A stretch of DNA of 64,000 nt from positions 16,791,075 through 16,855,074 of the forward strand of contig NC_064038.1 in assembly GCF_932526225.1 (NCBI RefSeq), written 5' to 3'. Made by a program: the position numbers and the translations under genes. Numbering within the stretch: position 1 is the first letter of the stretch; every line of letters starts with the position of its first letter. The notes under the pieces are model-generated. The model searched no databases, had not been told where the DNA came from, and saw only the letters and a list, made by a program, of their open reading frames with translations. Below are positions 1 through 64,000 of the stretch, piece by piece. The DNA comes from Nematostella vectensis. Taxonomy: Eukaryota; Cnidaria; Anthozoa; Actiniaria; Edwardsiidae.

Positions 1-574
1 GGGACGTTTGCACCACATCGAGGCCGGGTCCCCATTCCTCACTGCATACAAAGTAACCTTGATAGTTAATCACACGATACGCGTACAATATCGGTGTAGC
101 AAGGCCTGCTGATATAACCCAGACGACTGGGACGAGCCAACGGAAAACAGGCTTTGTCAGAATTCGCTTGAGAGGGCGAACAATAGCAAAGTATCGATCA
201 GCGGCGATACACGCTAATGTTAAGACGGAAGTCGAAACCAACAGACACTGGCCGAAGTTAACCACTTTACAGAAATAGATGCTTCGGATATATGTCTCCA
301 AACACCACTCGAACATGTTAAAGATTTCCAAATAAAATGGCGGCACGTCAATCAAGACGTATAGAAGATCTGCGGTGGCGAGATTTACAATGAGATAATT
401 AGTGACTGTGCGCATGCGCGGAACGCGATAAACAGCTGCAATGACGAGCACGTTTCCGAGAATGGCGATTAGCGAGATTGAACTCAGAGCGAAGGTCTTT
501 ATGACGAGTCCTTGCACCGTGTCTCGAGGTCCTCGCCAGTAGGTCTTGTTATTAAAATAGTCCGATTCATTCAT
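1..574 (-). CDS. Class A (rhodopsin-like) GPCR, 5' part, neuropeptide-receptor-like
   Basis: An open frame starts at ATG 574-572 and runs off the left edge after 191 codons, so only TM1 to the second extracellular loop is present. Seen: two N-glycosylation sequons in a short N terminus (N2, N9), TM1 with the GN pair (residues 40-41, GNVLV), TM2 NLATADLL (64-71, Asp69), the TM3 cysteine (C102), DRYFAIVRPL (126-135), the TM4 tryptophan (W152) and a loop-2 cysteine in the string FVCSEEW. These are the standard class A landmarks. The CSEEW loop and the IVRPL loop resemble NPFF/NPY/orexin-type peptide receptors, which is inference. No intron interrupts the frame, as is common for cnidarian GPCRs. 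It is on the same strand as RasGRF, about 5.8 kb beyond its stop. The ligand cannot be predicted. Confidence 0.9.
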   Translation of the reverse strand, partial: MNESDYFNNKTYWRGPRDTVQGLVIKTFALSSISLIAILGNVLVIAAVYRVPRMRTVTNYLIVNLATADLLYVLIDVPPFYLEIFNMFEWCLETYIRSIYFCKVVNFGQCLLVSTSVLTLACIAADRYFAIVRPLKRILTKPVFRWLVPVVWVISAGLATPILYAYRVINYQGYFVCSEEWGPGLDVVQTS

Positions 575-3150
575 TATATTTTAGGTTATCTTTTGTTCCA
601 GCTTGCACTTAGTACCAATTATAGACTTGAATTTTTGGAAGGTAATTTGTGTGCTTATGGTGTCAAATAGCTCCCCCAAGTACTTGTGTCGTGATAGGCG
701 TTGTAATTCTACTGCCAGGGAGGCCCGTGTTGAAGACTTGGATATTTGGAAGGTGAATGATGCGCTAATACCTCCGAACTCGAGCGAGTCTTGCGTCAAG
801 TGATTACTCTACGGACAAGTATTGTAAGACCGCTTCCTGAGAAATACAAATGAAAATGAAGAGATATAAGGGACAAAACACATGCCAGATGGTCGCGCCA
901 TAGGGCAAAATGCCGTGTCCTGTTATAGTGTTCGACTAATACCATTCTTTTTATTTAGAAACTGCTGGAACTTTTAAAGGACACGTTTCTCTAGCGTCAC
1001 CATAGCGACGGGAATAAGGGAATGTATCATTGTCGACTTGATTGGCCAGGTATCCGGGGTTTTGTCGCCGGGTTGACGAGAGCGCACTTTAAAAGCAAAA
1101 TCACCGAAAATAAATCAAACAACATTTGATTTTAATGCTGCAGAGGGCGGAGATAAAAACGTGCCTAGAAAAATATCATAGTTTGCAATAATGACGCCTT
1201 CTCCAATAAACTAGATAATCATTATGCTTAATATTGGTGTTGTAATAGAAAAAGCGAAATATTCTTGGTCCAGTGTTTAAGATAGCAGGTATTTAGCTAA
1301 TGAAATAGCCACACACTTTCTTATCTGAATTTGATATTTCCATTCTCAAAAGTAGGTCACAAGAAGGGAGAGGTCTCATGGATATCCAAATGGGACTAAA
1401 CGTCAATAGAGCATCACTTCTCACGTAAACTGGAATCCTTGTTTGTGAAGCCCTACAACCGATTGACGTCAAAGAGGTGAAAGTCGGCCCTTAGTGAGTG
1501 CCTATGTGGGACTCATGACTCGACCGCCGTGCGATGGAAATGGATGTCCGTAATACGGAGTTTATCAGAGGAAACAGGAATGATATAATGTGGTTGCGTG
1601 TAAAAAGCCTATTTCATTTCTTTGTAGATCTCGGCGGATAGGTGTAATAGGCTTGAGGGCATCTCGCCATTCTCAATTGATGGTGTTTTTAAAGTGTTAG
1701 GGTGATGAGCGAAATAGCACGTAGTCTTGTTTGATAAAAAACACATTTACAATGTCAATATTCGATATTTGTATCTAAAATATATGTTTTAGAATAGCAA
1801 TTAGAGAAATTCTCTAAACCTCATTGCACATATTTTAAGTGGTTCCTACACATTGGCTTTTATCGTTGAGTTGACGCATATGTAACTGCAAGATTATTAT
1901 TGATTCACATTAGATGGACGCTATTAATGTCTGGGTTTTGCGACTCAGTTCCGCGACGCTTAAGTGTAGATATACTTTCTCAGATAGAGGAAGTCATGTT
2001 TCAATAGCTAGGGGCATCATTCGTAAAACAGTTAAACCCATTAAGTAAAATTTTAAGAAAAATCTGGTCTCTAAAAAAAAATAATTAAATCTAACGACAT
2101 TGTTTATTTCGTTGGTTTGTCTGACACTTTACGGTTTTTATAAAAAGGGAAGGGCACTGAAAGCGAAAAATATATCGCAGTCACAAAAAGTCAACACCCG
2201 TCATTTCTTACCGGTGAAGTTTTCTGCTACCACATGCTTGATGGACACACTTGATGGCCGGCTCACAACTTGGCGCTGCCTTTATGAGTGAAGCCCGCGC
2301 ATAGAAATCTCAAATCATCAAGTAAAAACAAAGTCTATGGCAATGTTTGTGTCGAAGAGACGTTTATACACTCCTTTATAAGCCTACCATTACGGTTGAT
2401 TATTCTAAATATTGTTATACGAGAACGACTTGTGATCTTCTTTCGCCAATTGAGGGAGGACACTATATGGCACGTTTCAAAGACTATCTGTATGTTTTCG
2501 CTGATCGCTTGCTGATAACCGTAATATGTGCATCAGCAGTCTGCTATCACATTAATTAGATAAGGCTCGCACTTATCACATCCGAGTTGAGACCATTGCA
2601 AGTTGAAAGCTTAGGGACGATTTGTGTAAAAAGGCGTCTTTTCTTGAACCTTCCCCAATTAACCTTAACCTATTCACTGGCCGTAAACCATGCGTCTTTC
2701 TTTGAACTCAAATCTTCTCACTAGACGTGTTTTAACCTCAATGCTTCATGGTAGGTGCGGGTGTAGACCATTGAAGGTTTTTCATTGAGAAGTTTTAATA
2801 AGAAGGCGTCCTTTCTTTCCCCAAATTAACCTTAATATTTGGCAGGACGCTCACAATCTTCAAAACTTCATGCCATTAGCCTCAAGTGCGGGCAAACACC
2901 TCCTCAGTTCGAGAGTTCCCAGAAATGCAGCTTAAAGGTTTGCGTCCTTCTTTCCTCCTTATCCTTTCAAAATAAAAACTTTCTACGCGTTGTGGACATT
3001 CATCGTCGGCTCAAGCAAATTAAGGTCCTAAAGCGTTTTTACAATCAAATCCACTAGAGTGTTAATTTTGATGCCGACATTTTTTCATGTACAGCTTTTC
3101 ATGTACCGCGTGCTCAGTTTTTTGAGCCCGTGGGTGTCCTTTCTTGACAC
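575..3150. other. Intergenic, no gene recognised
   Basis: No convincing exon on either strand. Between about 2600 and 3050 there are diverged tandem copies of a motif with CCCCAATTAACCTTAA and GGCGTC, an old decayed repeat. The short open frames here have no recognisable features. Confidence 0.5.
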
Positions 3151-3158
3151 GGAAGTCG

Positions 3159-3840
3159 AGACCACTGATAGAAATAGGTCTCAACCGCTGATAGAAATAG
3201 GTCACAACCGCTGATAGAAATAGGTCACAACCGCTGATAGAAATAGGTCACAACCGATGATAGAAATAGGTCACAACCGCTGATAGAAATAGGTCACAAC
3301 CGCTGGTAGAAATAGGTCACATTCACTGATAGAAATAGGTCACAACCGCTGATAGAAATAGGTCACATTCACTGATAGAAATAGGTCACAACCGCTGATA
3401 GAAATAGGTCACATTCACTGATAGAAATAGGTCACAACCGCTGATAGAAATAGGTCACATCCACTGATAGAAATAGGTCACATCCACTGATAGAAATAGG
3501 TCACAACCGCTGATAGAAATAGGTCACATCCACTGATAGAAATAGGTCACATCCACTGATAGAAATAGGTCACAACCGCTGATAGAAATAGGTCACAACC
3601 GCTGATAGAAATAGGTCACAACCGCTGATAGAAATAGGTCACAACCGCTGATAGAAATAGGTCACATTCACTGATAGAAATAGGTCACAACCGCTGATAG
3701 AAATAGGTCACAACCGCTGATAGAAATAGGTCACAACCGCTGATAGAAATAGGTCACAACCGCTGATAGAAATAGGTCACATCCACTGATAGAAATAGGT
3801 CACATTCACTGGTAGAAATAGGTCACAACCGCTGGTAGAA
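3159..3840. repeat. 23-bp minisatellite, about 30 copies
   Basis: Tandem units of the form CTGATAGAAATAGGTCACAA followed by CCG, with variants CATTCA or CATCCA for CAACCG. On the minus strand each unit reads CCTATTTCTATCAG, a pyrimidine-rich stretch ending in CAG that resembles a 3' splice site. No coding exon was found next to it. Confidence 0.95.
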
Positions 3841-3928
3841 AAGCCTAGAAATATTGTTTCTTTTTGGGAGTCTGAACGATGGAAAATCAGGTGAACACCG
3901 GCGAGAAAAGTCGCACTCGTTTGCACAA

Positions 3929-4062
3929 GTACCCATGTACCCATGTACCCATGTACCCAGGTACCCAGGTACCCAAGTACCCAGGTACCCAGGTACCCAT
4001 GTACCCATGTACCCAGGTACCCAGGTACCCATGTACCCAGGTACCCATGTACCCATGTACCC
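3929..4062. repeat. 8-bp tandem repeat (GTACCCAT / GTACCCAG)
   Basis: About 17 copies of an octamer alternating between GTACCCAT and GTACCCAG. Open frames across it on both strands (for example repeated MGTWVPGY) are products of the repeat and not a protein gene. Confidence 0.9.
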
Positions 4063-4369
4063 AGTGTTTTACGTTTATGTTATGAAAGACTTTGAGAAAA
4101 AGGGACCTTAGAAAAGTGTAATTGTAAATATGAAATTCTAGTATTGTAAAAAAGTAGCATCTAGATTATTAGTTCTAGAATAGTCGAAGAAGTCTTTGTA
4201 AATAAGATATATTTTTGTAGTTAGTTCGTGAAAGTACGCTGTCACGCGATATTGTTTACGCTATATTGTTTTTTTTATATACAGAGACTATTTCTAGGCT
4301 GTTCTCTAGAATGTAGCGTGAGAAATACAAAAGTCATTTAGTAGTTATTAGATAGCCTCATCCCCAGGC

Positions 4370-4530
4370 TCCTCCCTTGCTGTCAGCTCCATGATGCTTT
4401 GCGCGCAGACTCACACTTTCCAATATGGCGGACGCTTCATGCTGACCTCGGGGGCAAGAGCAGAAAGGGCCCATGACGTCATAGCCATGCAGATCGTGAT
4501 GATAGGCCCGCCGAGAAGCGTAGTTATTAG
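4370..4530. promoter_or_regulatory. GC-rich patch with YY1-like and CRE-like sites
   Basis: This stretch is richer in CG dinucleotides than its surroundings. It contains CAATATGGCGG (YY1-type) near 4422 and ATGACGTCAT (full CRE) near 4473, the kind of site found in metazoan promoters. No exon could be tied to it, so promoter activity is inference. Confidence 0.3.
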
Positions 4531-5790
4531 AACTTGCTCGCGTGAGCGGTAGTAAAATCACATACATTCGGAAAGTTCGTAAGAGAATATATATTCCAAA
4601 AATAGGAATTGAAAAATAACACGGAAGTCTAATTTTAAAGTTATAGCAAGTCATCGTCAAGAAGTCATATTTATCGTCAAAAAGTGATCATCGAAAGATT
4701 TATCATCGTATATAAATAAATAAAGATCCTCGGAGGAACAAAGTATTTTTCTGTGTTGGCTCGACAACAGTTTACCAGTCACAACTGTTTGAATTCTTCC
4801 AATTTTCCATCTGTCACAGCATTTTAGATCGATCACAAGCAAAACAACATCAAATTGACTTAATTTGATCGCCTCCTTATTAAATACTGTCACCGAGAAA
4901 ATACCGAGAAACACAAAGCCAGTAATTGAATGCATTTCAGACCCGTACCCAGGATTTTTCTTTCTGGGGGGGAGGGGGGGGGGGGGGTGCGAAATCCGAA
5001 AAAGTTTACCTAATATTTCCCGGGGGTAGGTGGGAAGGGATTTATTGTCGGATTTGGTTACATACCGGAGTGATCTAGCTGATGCTTAATAGTTTTGTTT
5101 ACAAATAATAGCACGTCTATTGTGAACCAAAAGTGGACCTTTGGCCGTTGTGGGGAGGGGGGGGGGGGGTACGGGCCTGCATTTGTTATTGATTTAGTGC
5201 ATTAGGTGCGTATGGATCTCTTGTCTCTTGACGCTTGGTGTTTTCGGCGATCTCTTTCATTGTTTGAAATGGTAGGAGTGCGTGACACTAAAAGCGGCTG
5301 TTCAGGGGCCGACCATTTGACTTTTAAGGGGGGGGGGGTGCGCAGGATATTTTTTTTCAAAGCTTATGGCGTGTAAGAATTTTTTTTACCGGAATGAATG
5401 GCTCTACTCTATGTGAAAATATTGTTTTGTACTTAAAAAACAATATTAGTGACAAGTTGCCGATAGCATTCCGACGTTATCGCGTATAGGTGTATATGCC
5501 GTGTAAGAGCAGACGGCATTTCAAGTTGGTGACGATAGCATCAAGCATTGCGAAACCAATGTCCCTGGAAGCCCCTTGACAGGAAGTATTGACTTGGTAG
5601 AAATACGGTTAAAAGGTAGCACATGTAGAAACGTTCAACTTTATTTATATAACATTCATATAGCATTATGTTGTCTTAAATTGTAAATAAATCTATACAG
5701 AAATACAATAATCTGGAATAAATATCATTCTAATTTCTATTCTACTTCAGCTGATGCGCATATCTCATTATAGCTTAGTTATTTTAGATT
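4531..5790. other. Intergenic, no gene recognised
   Basis: Low-complexity G runs near 4966-4988, 5155-5169 and 5329-5338. No supported gene, RNA or complete mobile element seen. Confidence 0.4.
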
Positions 5791-5915
5791 GATCAAATAA
5801 TTATATATATATATATATATATAAAATGATGGTTGAAGGCTTTCATAGAAAGTGCTCAATACTCGAAAGTAGAGCGGTGTATAGTGTTGGTTTGAGAAAA
5901 AATACAAACTACATA

Positions 5916-5962
5916 GGTTTCCCTACAGGTCTGTTTCGTGGTTGCCCACTCATCAGGGGATT
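5916..5962 (-). ncRNA. Type I hammerhead ribozyme motif, copy 1
   Basis: On the minus strand the order is stem I strand AUCCC, core CUGAUGA, stem II GUGG-GCAA-CCAC (perfect 4 bp with a GCAA loop), core GAA, stem III ACA-GACC-UGU, then A17 (cleavage triplet GUA), then GGG pairing back to CCC of stem I. All invariant core bases are present. A three-base-pair stem III is typical of metazoan and PLE hammerheads. Called by eye without a covariance model. Confidence 0.82.
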
Positions 5963-6007
5963 ATATATATATATAGTGTTGGTTTGAGAAAAATACAAAC
6001 TACATAG

Positions 6008-6050
6008 GTTTCCCTACAGGTCTGTTTCGTGGTTGCCCACTCATCAGGGG

Positions 6051-6053
<3 letters not shown>
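6008..6053 (-). ncRNA. Type I hammerhead ribozyme motif, copy 2
   Basis: Same core and stems as the copy 90 bp away: CUGAUGA, GUGG-GCAA-CCAC, GAAA, a 3-bp stem III and the CCC/GGG stem I. Two intact copies in tandem would release a monomer of about one repeat unit if both cleave. Confidence 0.82.
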
Positions 6054-6109
<56 letters not shown>

Positions 6110-6402
6110 ATATACTCTGTTATTAAACAGTCTTAAATTAAAAAACTTGAGATATCTTAAAATGTTCGTTCAACGCTTACTCGCTTTGATATCTACAAGT
6201 TCTTATAAAGAGCTCGAAGTCACACTCCCCTGTCCTGTAACACTCAGCCCGCGTACCAGTTGAGAGATTCCAGAAGCAATACCATTGGTGCATGAGCAAT
6301 CATCAGCTGAACTTTAAGCATGCCCCAATATCGGTTATTTAGTAATTGGATTGTGCTCTACACTAAGGTTATCGTTAGTTTTCTCGTCGAATGTTCTCGG
6401 TT

Positions 6403-61385
<54,983 letters not shown>

Positions 61386-61402
61386 CTGGGGACAGAGATA
61401 AG

Positions 61403-61745
61403 ACAATGGTTGAAGGGTGGATGACGTCACCACTCTCTTCAATGGTTGAAGGGTGAATGACGTCACCACTCTCTTCAATGGTTGAAGGGTGGATGACGTC
61501 ATCACTCTCTTCAATGGTTGAAGGGTGGATGACGTCACCACTCTCTTCAATGGTTGAAGGGTGAATGACGTCACCACTCTCGTCAATGGTTGAAGGGTGG
61601 ATGACGTCACCACTCTCGTCAATGGTTGAAGGGTGGATGACGTCACCACTCTCGTCAATAGTTGAAGGGTGGATGACGTCACCACTCTCGTCAATGGTTA
61701 AAGGGTGGATGACATCACAATTCTAGTCAATGGTTGAAGGGTTGA
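61403..61745. repeat. 36-bp minisatellite, about 9 copies, each with a CRE octamer
   Basis: Units CAATGGTTGAAGGGTGGATG plus ACGTCACCACTCTCGT. All but the last copies contain TGACGTCA. In the RasGRF intron upstream of window exon 1. Confidence 0.95.
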
Positions 61746-62026
61746 TGACGTCCAAGGGTTGATGACGGTTGATGATCACCAAACGGCTCTACTCAGGTAC
61801 CGACCATGTGACATTTCACATAAAAAATACATTTCCAAATTAAAATCCTCCGTCTAAAATCTAAGGAAGAATAATAAGCAATCTAGCTAGTTGGATATCA
61901 GATTGTGGGTCCCTAACTGACAAATTTGTCGAATCCCCGTTTTTAGTTATTCTCTTACAATAAGTGTCCCTGACATTTAGGACACCGAAAACAGTTTTAG
62001 TCGACTTACTTAAATATTTTATATTT

Positions 62027-62515
62027 AACAGTGCCAGGGGCTCATAAGTAAAGGCAATCATCTGTATTATATAAATGTCACAGCGTTTCCTAGGATCAGG
62101 CTATTTTTAGACGCAGGCGCACGAACGGGCCAATCAGCTTCTTTGACGTTGGTCGCGCGCGCGAGTAACGTTAGGCTGCACGCGCAAATTGCAGTTAGGA
62201 AGAATATTTTTTTATCTATCATCCGTCGGTTTTGTTTGTTTACCAAAAGAATTGCAAGCTAGAATTCAAAGTCATAGGTAGGGTTGGATTCATATTAAAG
62301 AAGAAAGCAACAAAAAGTCAAAGTACCGAAGAGAGAAGATAGCTTTTTGTCTGAGACTGCGCGTGCAGTTGAGCTCAGCCAAAACGTCAACTCAAAGGTT
62401 GAATCTGATTGGCTCATCCGCACGTCTAAAAATAGCCTGGAAACGCCGTGACACCTATATAGTACCAGAACATGGGGAAGTTGATTGCCCCTACTTATGA
62501 GCCCCTGACAGTGCT
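62027..62515. mobile_element. About 490-bp MITE with long inverted ends
   Basis: Left end CAGTGCCAGGGGCTCATAAG and right end CTTATGAGCCCCTGACAGTG are inverted copies. Similarity continues inward through GGCTATTTTTAGACG/CGTCTAAAAATAGCC. No coding capacity. Confidence 0.75.
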
Positions 62516-62529
62516 TATATGATTTACTG

Positions 62530-62690
62530 TTACACATGAGCGTCACACACATAGCAAGCGTCACGCAGGTAAAAAGCGTCACGCACGTAAAAAGCGTCAC
62601 GCACGTAACAAGCCTTACGCACGCAAAAATCGTCACACACATAACAAGCGTCACGCACGTAATAAGCGTCACGTACGAACATGACATTCA
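62530..62690. repeat. 18-bp tandem repeat, about 9 copies
   Basis: Units AGCGTCACGCACGTAAAA with variants, directly before the next array. Confidence 0.92.
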
Positions 62691-62698
62691 GGTCGCAC

Positions 62699-64000
62699 AT
62701 CACACAAAAAAGAAGACACGCTAGAAGGAACAAAGCAGTATAGAAGACACGCTAGAAGGAATAAAGCAGTATAGAAGACACGCCAGAAGGAACAAAGCAG
62801 TATGGAAGATACGCTAGAAGGAACAAAGCAGTATAGAAGACACGCTAGAAGGAACAAAGCAGTATAGAAGACACGCTAGAAGGAACAAAGCAGTATAGAA
62901 GACACGCTAGAAGAAACAAAACAGTATAGAAGACACGCTAGAAGGAACAAAGCAGTATAGAAGACACGCTAGAAGGAACAAAGCAGTATGGAAGACACGC
63001 TAGAAGGAACAAAGCAGTATAGAAGACACGCTAGAAGGAACAAAGCAGTATAGAAGACACGCTAGAAGGAACAAAGCAGTATAGAATACACGCTAGAAGG
63101 AACAAAGCAGTATAGAAGACACGCTAGAAGAAACAAAGCAGTATAGAAGACACGCTAGAAGGAACAAAGCAGTATAGAAGACACGCTAGAAGGAACAAAG
63201 CAGTATGGAAGACACGCTAGAAGGAACAAAGCAGTATAGAAGACACGCTAGAAGGAACAAAGCAGTATAGAAGACACGCTAGAAGGAACAAAGCAGTATA
63301 GAAGACACGCTAGAAGGAACAAAGCAGTATAGAAGACACGCTAGAAGAAACAAAACAGTATAGAAGACACGCTAGAAGGAACAAAGCAGTATAGAAGACA
63401 CGCTAGAAGGAACAAAGCAGTATGGAAGACACGCTAGAAGGAACAAAGCAGTATAGAAGACACGCTAGAAGGAACAAAGCAGTATAGAAGACACGCTAGA
63501 AGGAACAAAGCAGTATAGAATACACGCTAGAAGGAACAAAGCAGTATAGAAGACACGCTAGAAGAAACAAAGCAGTATAGAAGACACGCTAGAAGGAACA
63601 AAGCAGTATAGAAGACACGCTAGAAGGAACAAAGCAGTATGGAAGACACGCTAGAAGGAACAAAGCAGTATAGAAGACACGCTAGAAGGAACAAAGCAGT
63701 ATAGAAGACACGCTAGAAGGAACAAAGCAGTATAGAAGACACGCTAGAAGGAACAAAGCAGTATAGAAGACACGCTAGAAGGAACAAAGCAGTATGGAAG
63801 ACACGCTAGAAGGAACAAAGCAGTATAGAAGACACGCTAGAAGGAACAAAGCAGTATAGAAGACACGCTAGAAGGAACAAAGCAGTATAGAAGACACGCT
63901 AGAAGAAACAAAACAGTATAGAAGACACGCTAGAAGGAACAAAGCAGTATAGAAGACACGCTAGAAGGAACAAAGCAGTATGGAAGACACGCTAGAAGGA
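62699..64000. repeat. 31-bp minisatellite, more than 40 copies, runs off the window
   Basis: Unit AGAAGACACGCTAGAAGGAA plus CAAAGCAGTAT. Rare variants (AGAAACAAAACAG, GAATACACG) return about every 434 bp, indicating a 14-unit higher-order period. It continues beyond the right edge. Confidence 0.97.

Larger units (their letters stand above)
5804..6102 (-). repeat. Tandem hammerhead-bearing repeat with (AT)n spacers
   Basis: Two near-identical units of about 80 bp (from about 5884 to 5961 and from about 5974 to 6051), each starting GTGTTGGTTTGAGAAAAA and ending CATCAGGGGATTATAT, separated and bordered by AT dinucleotide tracts (about 5804-5822, 5961-5973, 6052-6102). Each unit contains a hammerhead ribozyme on the minus strand. 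Tandem short hammerhead repeats are known from Penelope-like retroelement terminal repeats and from retrozymes. No PLE protein is visible nearby. Confidence 0.8.

Noticed and set aside
3159-3840. CRISPR array
   Set aside because: Direct tandem repeats without unique spacers in a eukaryotic intron-rich context; the same holds for the other arrays.
4358-4935. 100- and 92-residue minus frames
   Set aside because: No domain or splice evidence; the region looks regulatory or intergenic.
62295-62687. 130-residue minus frame as an upstream RasGRF exon
   Set aside because: Composed of the 18-bp repeat (CVTLFT words) and a MITE; no similarity to the PH1, IQ or DH start of RasGRF.

Overview
The window looks like animal nuclear DNA, most likely from an anthozoan cnidarian (sea anemone or coral). 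The reasons are an intron-rich RasGRF gene that still reads like the vertebrate protein, AT-rich introns packed with minisatellites, short-stem-III type I hammerhead motifs, and copia-type and Ty3/gypsy-type LTR elements. The species cannot be proven from sequence alone.

Layout. Positions 574-1 (minus strand) hold the first 191 codons of an intronless class A GPCR that runs off the left edge. Positions 575-6400 are intergenic, with a 23-bp minisatellite, an 8-bp tandem repeat, a CRE/YY1-like patch and a tandem pair of hammerhead ribozyme motifs. From 6403 to 61385 (minus strand) lies one gene, a RasGRF-type Ras/Rho exchange factor. I recovered 26 consecutive exons (3,568 nt, 1,188 codons plus stop). 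All 25 junctions keep the reading frame and all introns are GT-AG. The exons encode DH, PH, RasGEF-N (REM), a Ser/Pro-rich linker and the CDC25/RasGEF domain to the natural stop. The N-terminal exons lie beyond 64000. The intron between exons 3 and 4 is 26.7 kb. It carries a copia element with 426-bp LTRs and TSD TTTGG, a young Ty3/gypsy element with 192-bp LTRs that look identical and TSD GTTTC, a LINE fragment, several MITE-like elements and a 5.4-kb minisatellite.

Main discovery. Several minisatellites are built from the gene's own splice junctions. At five donors (61015, 28623, 18361, 15859, 13213) the array begins inside the last bases of the exon, so every repeat unit carries another copy of the exon end plus the GT donor. 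A sixth donor (7596) has a two-copy version, and one acceptor (16272) is triplicated every 41 bp. The most striking array (59791-61045) has a 33-bp unit that is in frame with the DH-domain exon. About 38 donors follow each other, and choosing a later donor would add multiples of the 11-residue unit YVRNHHYSLQV to the Rho-GEF domain. This looks like a recurrent splice-site minisatellite process.

Other notable items are the hammerhead pair, a candidate self-priming site in the gypsy element, a cleaved-initiator-tRNA type primer site in the copia element, loss of the RT catalytic core in all three retroelements of the large intron, a two-copy 1.6-1.8 kb repeat with intron-like structure, and an array of CRE octamers in a RasGRF intron.
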